A stretch of DNA of 64,000 bases from Enterococcus raffinosus. Lineage in GTDB: Bacteria > Bacillota > Bacilli > Lactobacillales > Enterococcaceae. Position 1 is the stretch's first letter. Each line of letters begins with the position of its first letter. Position numbers and translations under genes: made by a program. Positions 16,816 through 25,139 of this stretch are shown here, one piece after another. The notes under the pieces were generated by a model that saw only the letters and a list, made by a program, of their open reading frames with translations, was not told the origin of the DNA and made no database searches. The DNA lies in NCBI RefSeq assembly GCF_001886185.1, contig NZ_JXLA01000022.1, positions 1 to 64,000 of the forward strand. Reading direction: 5' to 3'.

Positions 16816-17631
16816 ATGAAAAGAGTGGTTATTGGGTTAATTTTAGTTGGGGCTGCGTTAGTAAGTATAAGCAGTATGTTTTTTCATAATCGAATGAGTA
16901 ACGAGACCTTCACGACAACAAAAGCTGTGAACAAATTAGTTGTGGACGATCGTAATATGCCGATTGATGTTGTGGGTGTTTCTGGAAACAAGACACGGAT
17001 CAGTTATAAGAAAAGCCGAGATATCAAATATCGAATCAAACAAACAAGCAATTCTCTGCATTTAGAACGTAAAAGAACGATAGGGTTTAATTTTAGCTTC
17101 TTCAATCTTGGGAACAGTAATCCAAGAGTAACCATCGAAATTCCGAGAGCGAAGCTCAAGGACTTACAGGTTGAAACATCTAACGGTAAGATTTCGACAG
17201 AGAATTTGTCTCTGGACAATCTCGATTTGGAAACAAGCAATAGCAAGATGATTATCAATGATGTTGATGCGCATTCTGTTGATGCAGAAACCAGTAATGG
17301 AAAACTAGAGCTCGCGCAAATGAAATTTGAGGACGGCTCTTTTGAAACCAGCAATAGTAAAATGAGTTTGCACAATCTGGAGTTTAGAGAAGGCGAATTT
17401 CAAACTTCAAATGGCAAAATTGACTTGATGGATTTGAAGCCGACGGAGTCTTTATCGCTTAAAACAAGCAACTCAAAAATAAACGGAACGATCATTGGAA
17501 GCAAAGAGGATTTTGCAACGGACGCTAAGACAAGCAATGCCTCGAATAATTTAGACAATCGTGATAGCGGCTCAAAGGAGTTAGAAGTGAGAACCAGCAA
17601 TGGAGATATTGAAATTGCCTTTGTTCGATAG
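16816..17631 (+). CDS. DUF4097 beta-repeat protein with alternating TSNGK/TSNSK repeats
   Basis: This 271-residue protein has an N-terminal membrane anchor or signal (about 4-22) and a repetitive beta body. A TSN motif occurs at residues 121, 140, 159, 178 and 197, an exact 19-residue period, then at 217, 239 and 260. The residue after TSN alternates: G, S, G, S, G, S, A, G. DUF4097 proteins form beta-solenoids; many sit beside envelope-stress or LiaFSR-type genes. It is followed closely by the VanZ-like gene, so the two may be cotranscribed. The function is unknown; the sequence predicts an outer-face, wall-exposed protein. Confidence 0.85.
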   Translation: MKRVVIGLILVGAALVSISSMFFHNRMSNETFTTTKAVNKLVVDDRNMPIDVVGVSGNKTRISYKKSRDIKYRIKQTSNSLHLERKRTIGFNFSFFNLGNSNPRVTIEIPRAKLKDLQVETSNGKISTENLSLDNLDLETSNSKMIINDVDAHSVDAETSNGKLELAQMKFEDGSFETSNSKMSLHNLEFREGEFQTSNGKIDLMDLKPTESLSLKTSNSKINGTIIGSKEDFATDAKTSNASNNLDNRDSGSKELEVRTSNGDIEIAFVR

Positions 17632-17658
17632 TCAGTTTTCTTAAGGGGAGGAGACCTA

Positions 17659-18174
17659 ATGGCTACTAAGAAATTAAGTAAAATATTGCTGCTCATCTAT
17701 TCATTGTTGCTGATCTGGATTTTGTTGTTCAAACTATCCTTGTCTTTTTCAGAAATTACCGAAAGTTTGGCCCATCCCATGAGATCCATTAATCTTATCC
17801 CTTTTCAAGATTCGATGATCGTTAATGGAAAGGTTGCATTAAATGAGATCCTGTTAAATGCAGTCATATTTGCGCCATTAGGTGTTCTTCTAGGCATTTC
17901 AGCAAAAAATTGGTCCTTCTTAAGGAAAATTGGTTTTATTTTCTTGTTTTCATTTGTCATAGAAATGCTGCAGTTTATTTTGGGGATTGGTGCGACGGAT
18001 GCTACAGATTTATTGATGAATTTTGTTGGCGGCTTTTTAGGACTCATTTTCTACCAGGGGCTAAAACAGGTTATTCCAGAGACGAAATTAGATAAACGAC
18101 TGATCGTAATCGGGACAATAGCAGGTATTTTCTGTCTAGGAGTAATTCTGTTATTGATTTTTGGCAATCGTTAG
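17659..18174 (+). CDS. VanZ-like family membrane protein
   Basis: This 171-residue protein has four membrane segments and the VanZ core, including NLIPF (about 46-50), NAVIFAPLGVLLG (about 67), EMLQF and DATDLLMNFVGG (about 113). GGGGAGGAG precedes the ATG. VanZ in the Tn1546 cluster gives low-level teicoplanin resistance; chromosomal homologues such as this are common and their role in glycopeptide response is not shown. It lies 27 bp after the DUF4097 gene and ends at a strong terminator. Confidence 0.85.
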   Translation: MATKKLSKILLLIYSLLLIWILLFKLSLSFSEITESLAHPMRSINLIPFQDSMIVNGKVALNEILLNAVIFAPLGVLLGISAKNWSFLRKIGFIFLFSFVIEMLQFILGIGATDATDLLMNFVGGFLGLIFYQGLKQVIPETKLDKRLIVIGTIAGIFCLGVILLLIFGNR

Positions 18175-18182
18175 GCGTATAA

Positions 18183-18225
18183 GAAAGGGAGTGGTGACAA
18201 AAAAACTTGTCACTACTCCCTTTTC
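18183..18225. terminator. Bidirectional terminator between VanZ-like and DUF1275 genes
   Basis: GAAAGGGAGTGGTGACAA pairs with TTGTCACTACTCCCTTTTC around a short A-rich loop, leaving one mismatch. It serves the two convergent genes. Confidence 0.85.
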
Positions 18226-18252
18226 TGTATAAACGGTGTTCTAGAGAATCTT

Positions 18253-18942
18253 CTATTTTTTTTGCAGGATGTTTGTCTTTCGTTGAAAGCGCCAAACTAA
18301 AATTGTTTCCGAAATAGCCAAATACAGGAATAATCCCGCAATGATTAAAACGGCATCTGTTCCAAACCTTCGATAAGAAAATACAGACAAAATTGCTCCT
18401 GCGATAAAGGCCAAGACGACTAAAAGAAAATGGATGAAACCGGTTTTAGCTGCTTGATCCTTCGTGCTTAAATAGTCGTAAAGATTTGTTGCCACTCCTT
18501 TAAGGTTTCCTGTAGTGAACAGATTCGTGTAAGCAAGTCCATTGATTTTATCAAAGGACACCCACTGGATTGCGGCAGTAAAAGCAATAATGATTGTGAT
18601 GACTGCAGGGTGTGGTTGTAAGACCTGTAGGCTGATAACAAAAAAGACAATCGCTTCGAAATAAAGCAAGAACAAACGCCAAAAATGTTTTTCTTTTCTT
18701 TTAAAGTAATCAATTAAGAACTTTGCTAAAAGAATACCCATAAAAAAGAATAAAGTGGAAAGCAATTTTTTTCCAACCATATTCCACTGTCGCTCATAGG
18801 CTTGAATGATCGCTAAAATTAAGTTCCCAGTTTGAGCAGAAGCGAAAGCTTCATAACGAATATAAGTATAGCTATCAACCATCCCACCAATAAAAGTCAG
18901 CACTAGTCCTACGGAACGATTCTCATGAAAACTATTCTCCAT
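18253..18942 (-). CDS. YoaK family protein (DUF1275)
   Basis: This 229-residue integral membrane protein has about six membrane segments. The N-terminal motif GLVLTFIGGMVDSYTYI (about 12-28) and AQTGNLILAI (about 36-45) define DUF1275. GTTTTCATGAG-like sequence precedes the ATG; no strong ribosome-binding site is seen. The family is widespread and its function is not established. Confidence 0.87.
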   Translation of the reverse strand: MENSFHENRSVGLVLTFIGGMVDSYTYIRYEAFASAQTGNLILAIIQAYERQWNMVGKKLLSTLFFFMGILLAKFLIDYFKRKEKHFWRLFLLYFEAIVFFVISLQVLQPHPAVITIIIAFTAAIQWVSFDKINGLAYTNLFTTGNLKGVATNLYDYLSTKDQAAKTGFIHFLLVVLAFIAGAILSVFSYRRFGTDAVLIIAGLFLYLAISETILVWRFQRKTNILQKK

Positions 18943-19402
18943 CTATGATTCATCTCTTTTCGCTGACTATCTTACCATATTTTTCAGAAAACCGTTAATC
19001 AGTTTCACGATTGCTTCGAAATGATAGGACAAGAATCTGCGTCTCCATGATAACTCGTACAAAAAATAGTGGATTACCATGATTTGGGAATAATTCTTCA
19101 GTATATAAACAAGAAACGGGTGAAAATCTACATGAAGTTTTCATAAGAAAACTTTAAAACTTTCCTCTTTTTCTTTAGCAAAAGCAAATAATTGCTTCTT
19201 CTTTTATTTTATAATTCGGATTATTGTCGCTGAACCTTGTTTATAGTAGTAGCTATTGTGAAAAGCATAGGATTTTACGAACGGTTGGGTAAAAATTTAC
19301 TGAAGTAACAAGTTGTTCACAAGGTGCTACTTTTTTATAAAGAATGTGTTAGAATGAAAATGCTTTTTATCCTGTGAACGTGAAGGGAATTGAGAACACA
19401 CC
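18943..19402. other. 460-bp AT-rich intergenic region
   Basis: No convincing ORF. It holds an imperfect hairpin near 19303-19337 (AAGTAACA / TGCTACTT followed by six T) and an extended -10 TGTTAGAAT at 19347-19355, which could be the azlC promoter. A stretch near 19050-19100 weakly resembles the 105-bp repeat found elsewhere in the window, but not enough to call. Confidence 0.5.
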
Positions 19403-20158
19403 ATGCCTGTAAAAAAAAGGACACCATGGTTAGAGGCATTTTACGCGGCATTGCCGCTTTGTTTGAGTTATATTCCGGTTGGCTTGGCCTGTGGCATGTT
19501 GCTGCAAAAAGCGGGATTTAACATCCTATTAACTGTCTTACTTTCGATGCTTGTTTTCTCTGGAGGCGCACAATTTTTAGTCGTCTCAATGATAAGTGTG
19601 CATGCGTCATTTGTGTCCACAATCTTAATGGTTTTTTTCTTGGAGCTGCGTTATGCATTACTGGGCTCCAGTTTGTCACAATTTTTTAAAAAGGAAAAGC
19701 GATCATTTATTGCACTGTTTTCTCAGTCAATGAATGACGAGAATTATGCGGTAAATTATTTAAAATATTCTACTGATCCTGAATGGAATCGAAAAAAAGC
19801 TTTGTTTGTCAATTGGTTTTCAATGGCTTCGTGGACAGCCAGTACCGTAGTAGGCAATATTTTTGGTTCTGTGATCCATGTGGATACAGAATTGGTTCAT
19901 TTTGCCTTAACAGCAATGTTTATCTTTATGTTTATGATGCAGTTGAACAATGGTCTTTTACTTGTTACTGGTTTGTTATCTGGCGGTTTGGCAGTCATTT
20001 TTATGTTAGTAATCAAAAATACTTTTGGTTTGATTTTGGCGACATTATTAGCTTCGTTCACTGGTTATCTTATCGAGCGGTTTCGTAAAACTGCTGATAA
20101 GAAAAATGATGGACCGGACCATTATGATTTGACTGGCGAGGAGGTCCACCATGAGTAA
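19403..20158 (+). CDS. azlC: AzlC family branched-chain amino acid export permease
   Basis: This 251-residue protein has the AzlC domain: LPLCLSYIPVGLACGMLL (about 16), FSGGAQFL (about 50) and the conserved SMNDENYAV (about 111). It carries six or seven membrane segments. With AzlD it forms a two-component exporter of branched-chain amino acids or analogues. GAAGGG lies rather far (about 15 bases) before the ATG, so the start is less certain. The end overlaps azlD by eight bases, which suggests translational coupling. Confidence 0.88.
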   Translation: MPVKKRTPWLEAFYAALPLCLSYIPVGLACGMLLQKAGFNILLTVLLSMLVFSGGAQFLVVSMISVHASFVSTILMVFFLELRYALLGSSLSQFFKKEKRSFIALFSQSMNDENYAVNYLKYSTDPEWNRKKALFVNWFSMASWTASTVVGNIFGSVIHVDTELVHFALTAMFIFMFMMQLNNGLLLVTGLLSGGLAVIFMLVIKNTFGLILATLLASFTGYLIERFRKTADKKNDGPDHYDLTGEEVHHE

Positions 20159-20468
20159 TACTTCATTGCTTTTGTTAATTCTTTGCCTATTTGGGGCATC
20201 CTATTTACCGAGACTTTTTCCAATGCTATATTTTTCGCAACGACAAGTGCCTCAGTGGTTTAGTGATTGGATGAAATATGTGCCGATCTCATTGTTTGCG
20301 GCATTAGTCTTTAAGGATGTATTTATCAGTAATAATAGCTTTGATTTGATTGGCAATACTCGAATCATTGCAATGTTTTTAGTGGCTGGTGTTGCCTATA
20401 AGACTCGCTCGATGGCTATTTCAGTGATTACCGGTTTAGCCGCTGTGTTTTTATTATCGATGCTTTAA
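20151..20468 (+). CDS. azlD: AzlD domain-containing protein
   Basis: This 105-residue protein with four membrane segments is the small partner of AzlC; SYLPRLFPMLYFSQRQVP is the family signature. GAGGAGGTCCACC before the ATG is a strong ribosome-binding site inside azlC. It closes the operon before a terminator. Confidence 0.88.
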   Translation: MSNTSLLLLILCLFGASYLPRLFPMLYFSQRQVPQWFSDWMKYVPISLFAALVFKDVFISNNSFDLIGNTRIIAMFLVAGVAYKTRSMAISVITGLAAVFLLSML

Positions 20469-20501
20469 AAAATAGACATCCTTAAATGGATGTCTATTTT
20501 T
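20468..20501. terminator. Bidirectional terminator after azlD
   Basis: AAATAGACATCC, loop TTAAAT and GGATGTCTATTT flanked by A and T runs. It serves azlD and the convergent small gene. Confidence 0.87.
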
Positions 20502-20809
20502 TAATTTTGATATTCAGCAATTGGCCGATAAGTTAAGACCTGCATTTTTCGGTAAAAATCAGCTGGTAGATTTTTCCACGATTCCAAAAGATTGTGGAAA
20601 AAACCTCCTTCAGCATTAATAATGTATTCGTTTAATAAAAGACCAAAAGATTTTTTTGGTTTTTCTTTGACTAATTTTTCATAAAACTCAGTTGCTTGCT
20701 CTGGATTATCAGCGACAAAAAGAGTATTGACTTCAACATAAGCGCCTTCGATGTTTTGTGTTTCTTCGACAAAATAGACTGATTTAGTAATTTTTTGTCC
20801 CTCCATCAT
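20501..20809 (-). CDS. Hypothetical protein, 102 aa
   Basis: I do not recognise this protein. It is soluble and mixed alpha/beta, with no signal peptide or membrane segment, and ends QVLTYRPIAEYQN. The ATG at 20809 has AAGAAAGG nine bases upstream; the in-frame ATG at 20818 is too close to that site. It lies between the azlD terminator and the histidine kinase gene, on the same strand as the kinase, so read-through from the kinase operon is possible. Confidence 0.6.
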   Translation of the reverse strand: MMEGQKITKSVYFVEETQNIEGAYVEVNTLFVADNPEQATEFYEKLVKEKPKKSFGLLLNEYIINAEGGFFHNLLESWKNLPADFYRKMQVLTYRPIAEYQN

Positions 20810-20896
20810 ATGAGTCATCCTTTCTTATAAGTTACTCATAGCATACAAAACAAATATTAACTAACTGTGAATTTTAAGCCGCTTCGACTCAAATAA

Positions 20897-21946
20897 TTAT
20901 GAATTTTTTGGGTTATTTGGCAAAAATATTTTAAAAACACTTCCTTGATTGAGGGAACTGTTGACTTTTATTGTTCCTTGGTGTAGCTCGATGATTTGTT
21001 TTGCTAAAGCTAAGCCTAAACCATTGCCTTTGGTTTTTCGACTCGTATCACTTTGGTAAAACTTATCAAAAATGCGACTCGACACCTCGTTGGTCATACC
21101 GATCCCTTCATCACTGAGAGTGATTACTTTCCCATCTTCTACATCGCTTAAATGAACATGGATGCTACTATTTTTTTGACTATATTTAATGGCGTTATCC
21201 ATTAAATTCAGCCACACTTGGTAAAGAAATTCTTCATTTCCATTGTAAATCGTATGAGGCAAATCTAAATCCAATGTTAGATTTAACTGCTCCCACTTCG
21301 GCTGAAGGAATAGGATGACTTCACGAATTTGTTCGTCTAATCGAAAGTGTTGAAAATCTAATCCCAAGCCTTGATTTTCAAGTTTGCTAAGCTTCAATAT
21401 GTTATCTGTCAAATGTGTCAGCTGCTGAGTGCCATCTAGCATGCGTTCCAAATAATTTTGACGTTCTTCCTTAGATAAAGAGTCGTCTTGCAACAGCTGT
21501 ACGTATCCTTTGATTGTAGCAATAGGTGTTTTAAATTCGTGAGAGACGGTAGAAACAAAATCATTTCGTAAGGTTTCAATGCTGCTGAGTTCTTTTACCA
21601 TAACGTTAAAATCATGATAGAGTTCCTTCACATCCTCCATTTGCTGTTGTTCATCTAATTGGATTGCGAAGTCGCCCTTTGACACTTTACTCATGGCTTG
21701 TCTCAAATCACCGATAGGCTGCAAAATACGTTTGCCGACAAAGAATGAAAGGGCAGCACCAATCACTAAACTCAAAAAAATGATGAAATAAAATGGAAAA
21801 AGGTGACCTTCTCGCTCGGGGGCTAGCAGCTGATAGTGATTGACCGTAAAAAGCAGACCCACGAAAACAGACAGAACGATGACCATCATTAAAAAGGTAA
21901 TTGCGACAAAGTAAATCCATAATTGGGAAAACAATTTTTTTCTCAT
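20897..21946 (-). CDS. Sensor histidine kinase
   Basis: This 349-residue kinase has two membrane segments (about 10-35 and 50-72) with only a short outer loop (about 14 residues), then HAMP (about 73-122), HisKA with phospho-acceptor His136 in VSHEFKTP, and HATPase with the N box NLMDNAIKYS, DEGIGM and GLGLALA. The tiny outer loop suggests it senses signals within the membrane or through a partner transporter, as intramembrane-sensing kinases of drug-response systems do. Its start overlaps the regulator's stop by four bases (ATGA). Confidence 0.9.
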   Translation of the reverse strand: MRKKLFSQLWIYFVAITFLMMVIVLSVFVGLLFTVNHYQLLAPEREGHLFPFYFIIFLSLVIGAALSFFVGKRILQPIGDLRQAMSKVSKGDFAIQLDEQQQMEDVKELYHDFNVMVKELSSIETLRNDFVSTVSHEFKTPIATIKGYVQLLQDDSLSKEERQNYLERMLDGTQQLTHLTDNILKLSKLENQGLGLDFQHFRLDEQIREVILFLQPKWEQLNLTLDLDLPHTIYNGNEEFLYQVWLNLMDNAIKYSQKNSSIHVHLSDVEDGKVITLSDEGIGMTNEVSSRIFDKFYQSDTSRKTKGNGLGLALAKQIIELHQGTIKVNSSLNQGSVFKIFLPNNPKNS

Positions 21947-22617
21947 GTGTGGATGACCGCCTTATAGCCTAGCCCGCGAATGGTCTCAATCGAAAAATTA
22001 GGATTTGTTTCTAAACGCGTACGAAGCCGTTTGATGTGAACATCAATCGTTCGTTCATCAGTATCCGAATCTAGCCCCCAAATTTCATCCATTAATTGTT
22101 GCCGAGTAAAAATTTTATTGGGGTAGGCAAGTAGTTTATAAAGAAGCAAAAATTCTTTCTGTGGTAACGTTTCAGTTAGTGAGGGTGTTTTAATTTGATA
22201 GGTTTCCTGATCAAGACGGGTATCACCAATGGTCAACTCTTTCGTATGAACAATTTGTGCTCGCCTTAATAAGGCGTCGACACGTAAAAGCATCTCATTT
22301 ACATCAATCGGCTTTACCATATAATCGTCAATACCGATCTTAAAGCCGCGTTTCTTATCTTCAAAAGAATCTTTTGCCGTGATAAAAAGAATCGGAAGAT
22401 CATAGTCTGCTTCTCGCAAACTTTCAGCCAATTCATAGCCATCCATGTCAGGCATCATGATGTCACTGATGATTAGGTCTATAAATTGTTTGTCCAAAAT
22501 ATCTAAGGCTTCTATGCCGTTCATCGCACGAAAAACTTCAAAGCGTTCGTTTTTTAAAGCGGATTGATAAAGTAAGGATAAGTTTTCATCATCTTCCACG
22601 ATAAGTATTCGATTCAT
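21943..22617 (-). CDS. OmpR-family response regulator
   Basis: This 224-residue regulator has a receiver domain (about 1-115) with acidic pocket D9-D10, phospho-acceptor Asp52 and the conserved KP of MVKPIDV, and a C-terminal winged helix (about 130-224) with TDERTIDVHIKRLR. GGGAGGG precedes the ATG. It forms an operon with the kinase and is divergent from the fused ABC transporter, the likely target. The 131-bp gap between them holds a possible direct-repeat binding site. Confidence 0.92.
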   Translation of the reverse strand: MNRILIVEDDENLSLLYQSALKNERFEVFRAMNGIEALDILDKQFIDLIISDIMMPDMDGYELAESLREADYDLPILFITAKDSFEDKKRGFKIGIDDYMVKPIDVNEMLLRVDALLRRAQIVHTKELTIGDTRLDQETYQIKTPSLTETLPQKEFLLLYKLLAYPNKIFTRQQLMDEIWGLDSDTDERTIDVHIKRLRTRLETNPNFSIETIRGLGYKAVIHT

Positions 22618-22681
22618 TTGCGTTGCCCTCCCTTTTGCTTAATAATAGTATCAAATCACTGTGAACCTAGTATGAATTTTT

Positions 22682-22718
22682 GTTCATTTTGAGTTAATAA
22701 TGCCATGCTATCTTGGCA
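22682..22718. promoter_or_regulatory. Candidate response-regulator site before the ABC transporter
   Basis: GTTCAT (22682-22687) and GTTAAT (22693-22698) are repeated 11 bp apart, the usual spacing for OmpR-type dimers. An inverted repeat TGCCA / TGGCA follows (22701-22718). Both are short and their use is inferred from position. Confidence 0.35.
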
Positions 22719-22747
22719 AAGTAAACTAAGAGAAAAAGGGTGACGCA

Positions 22748-25096
22748 ATGTTAGAGTTAAAGGATATAAAAAAATATTATCATGTGGGGGATACCACCAC
22801 GAAAGCTTTAGATGGTGTATCTGTCGCATTTCGTCGACAGGAGTTTGTCGCGATTCTAGGTGCCAGCGGTTCTGGTAAGACCACTATGTTGAATGTAATC
22901 GGGGGATTAGATAACTATGACTCAGGGGACATGGTGATCGATGGGAAATCGACGAAAACATTTAAGGATTCAGATTGGGATGCTTACCGAAATAATTCTA
23001 TTGGCTTTGTTTTTCAAAGCTATAATTTAATCAGTCATTTGGGTATTATTGATAATGTGGAACTTGGAATGACCTTGAGTGGCGTTTCGAAAGAAGAAAA
23101 GAAACAACGGGCTGAAGATGCGCTGAGACGTGTCGGCTTAGAGGATCACATGCATAAGAAGCCTAATCAGCTTTCTGGCGGACAAATGCAGCGGGTCGCG
23201 ATTGCACGAGCATTAGCCAACAATCCAGACATTTTACTTTGTGATGAGCCTACTGGTGCATTGGACACAGAAACCAGTGTACAAATTATGAATTTGATCC
23301 AAGAGTTATCAAAGGAAAAATTGGTTATTATGGTAACCCACAATCCTGAATTGGCAAGTAAATATGCGGACCGTACCATTCGATTTTCTGATGGTCGGAT
23401 TATGGATGACTCTCATCCTCATATTGAAGGGAAAAAAGGTGAACAATTTCAGCTAAAACGCACGAAAATGAAATTCATGACTGCCTTGAAGCTTTCCTTT
23501 AATAACTTGCGGACGAAAAAGGGACGGACCTTCTTAACAGCCTTCGCTTCAAGTATTGGAATCATCAGCATCGGGATCGTCCTATCTCTATCAAGCGGCT
23601 TCCAAAAGCAAATTGATAGTACCCAAGCCGAAACGATGGCGAAGTATCCAATCACAATCTCAAAAACAACCACTGATCAAACAGCCAATCGAAATCAAGC
23701 GCTGGGGTCGGAAAAAGCCAGTGGGGCAAGTAAAGAAAATAAGAACAATATTGTTGCGAAAATTAGTGATGAGGATAAGGCGCAGCATACAAATAAAATT
23801 AATCAAGACTATGTAGATTACATTAATGATATAGATCCTAAGCTGAGCAATAATATCGGGTTTACTCGTGTTGTGGGAATGAATCTTCTGCGCGATGTAG
23901 ACGGCGATGTAAAACCAGTAAAATTATCGAACGAAGCACCTGACAGTGGTCCTTCGATGATGAGTGCGATGTCTAGTATGACAGGAATGGGCGTTTCCTC
24001 TTTTCCAACACAGTTAGATAAGAATTCAGGGAATTTCTTAGAGGACAACTACAAGCTTTTGTCAGGAGCTTATCCAAAAAGCGATACAGATGTTGTATTA
24101 ATTGTGGATGCGAATAACAGCACCAATATCAACTCATTGAAGAATCTAGGCTTTGATGTCAAAGATGGCGAGAAAATTGATTTCGATAAAATCGTGGGAA
24201 CGGAATTTAAGCTGATTAATAATAATGAGTATTACACGAAACTTCCAACAGGCAATTTTATTCCCAACAATGATTACAAAGCGATGTATGATAATGCCAA
24301 TAATGATACGCTGAAAATCTCTGGTATTTTACGAGTAAAACAATCTTCAACGATGAATCTTTTAGCACCGGGGATTGCTTATAGTAATGAGCTAACCTCG
24401 AAAATCGTAAAAGACAATGAGAACTCAGAAATTGTTAAAGCGCAAAAAGAGACCGATACAAACGTTATGACGAACGAGAAATTAGATGATACAACGAAAG
24501 ATAGTACAATTGCTTTTCTAGGTGGAAGCAGCATTCCAAGCAGTATTATGATTTATCCGAATAATTATAAGGATAAGGAACAAATTTTGAGTTATTTGGA
24601 TGACTATAATAAAGGCAAGAAAAAAGAAGATAAAATCATCTATACTGACTTAGCAGGAACAATGACAGAGTTAACCGGGGGATTGATGGATGCCATCACG
24701 TATGTCTTGGTAGCTTTCGCTGGTATTTCATTGGTAACCAGCATGATCATGATTGGGATCATAACGTATACTTCAGTAATTGAGCGGACGAAAGAAATTG
24801 GTGTATTAAAAGCTTTAGGAGCGCGGAAAAAGGATATTACACGTGTATTTGATGCAGAGACCTGTATTTTAGGAGTTGCCTCAGGAACACTGGGTGTCGT
24901 CATTGCTTATCTAGCGACATTCCCTATCAACGCGATTTTATACAACATGACTGAATTAAAGAATGTTGCCCAATTGAATCCCGTTCATGGAATTATCTTG
25001 ATTGTTGTTTCAACAGTCTTGACGATGATTGGCGGACATATCCCGGCAAGAATGGCAGCGAAAAAAGATGCTGCAATTGCTTTACGAGCTGAATAG
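22748..25096 (+). CDS. Fused ABC transporter ATP-binding protein/permease (MacB-like)
   Basis: This 782-residue protein joins an ATPase (about 1-230; Walker A GASGSGKT at 38-45, signature LSGGQMQR, Walker B ILLCDEP) to an FtsX-type permease. One membrane segment (about 260-285) precedes a large outer domain (about 290-640, rich in Asn, Asp and Lys), then three membrane segments (about 650-775). AAAGGGTG precedes the ATG. Fused MacB-like pumps beside two-component systems commonly respond to antimicrobial peptides or envelope stress; that role is inferred. It ends at a strong terminator. Confidence 0.88.
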   Translation: MLELKDIKKYYHVGDTTTKALDGVSVAFRRQEFVAILGASGSGKTTMLNVIGGLDNYDSGDMVIDGKSTKTFKDSDWDAYRNNSIGFVFQSYNLISHLGIIDNVELGMTLSGVSKEEKKQRAEDALRRVGLEDHMHKKPNQLSGGQMQRVAIARALANNPDILLCDEPTGALDTETSVQIMNLIQELSKEKLVIMVTHNPELASKYADRTIRFSDGRIMDDSHPHIEGKKGEQFQLKRTKMKFMTALKLSFNNLRTKKGRTFLTAFASSIGIISIGIVLSLSSGFQKQIDSTQAETMAKYPITISKTTTDQTANRNQALGSEKASGASKENKNNIVAKISDEDKAQHTNKINQDYVDYINDIDPKLSNNIGFTRVVGMNLLRDVDGDVKPVKLSNEAPDSGPSMMSAMSSMTGMGVSSFPTQLDKNSGNFLEDNYKLLSGAYPKSDTDVVLIVDANNSTNINSLKNLGFDVKDGEKIDFDKIVGTEFKLINNNEYYTKLPTGNFIPNNDYKAMYDNANNDTLKISGILRVKQSSTMNLLAPGIAYSNELTSKIVKDNENSEIVKAQKETDTNVMTNEKLDDTTKDSTIAFLGGSSIPSSIMIYPNNYKDKEQILSYLDDYNKGKKKEDKIIYTDLAGTMTELTGGLMDAITYVLVAFAGISLVTSMIMIGIITYTSVIERTKEIGVLKALGARKKDITRVFDAETCILGVASGTLGVVIAYLATFPINAILYNMTELKNVAQLNPVHGIILIVVSTVLTMIGGHIPARMAAKKDAAIALRAE

Positions 25097-25135
25097 AAAA
25101 AGAAGGAATGCCAAGATTAAGGCATTCCTTCTTTT
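25097..25135. terminator. Bidirectional terminator after the fused ABC transporter
   Basis: AAAAAGAAGGAATGCC (25097-25112), 8-base loop and GGCATTCCTTCTTTT (25121-25135). It lies between convergent genes. Confidence 0.9.
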
Positions 25136-25139
25136 GATT

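Noticed and set aside
18943..19402. Possible further copy of the 105-bp repeat near 19050-19100
   Set aside because: Short similar words (CTCGTAC, ATAGTGGATTACCATG) occur, but spacing and flanks do not match the unit, so chance cannot be excluded.
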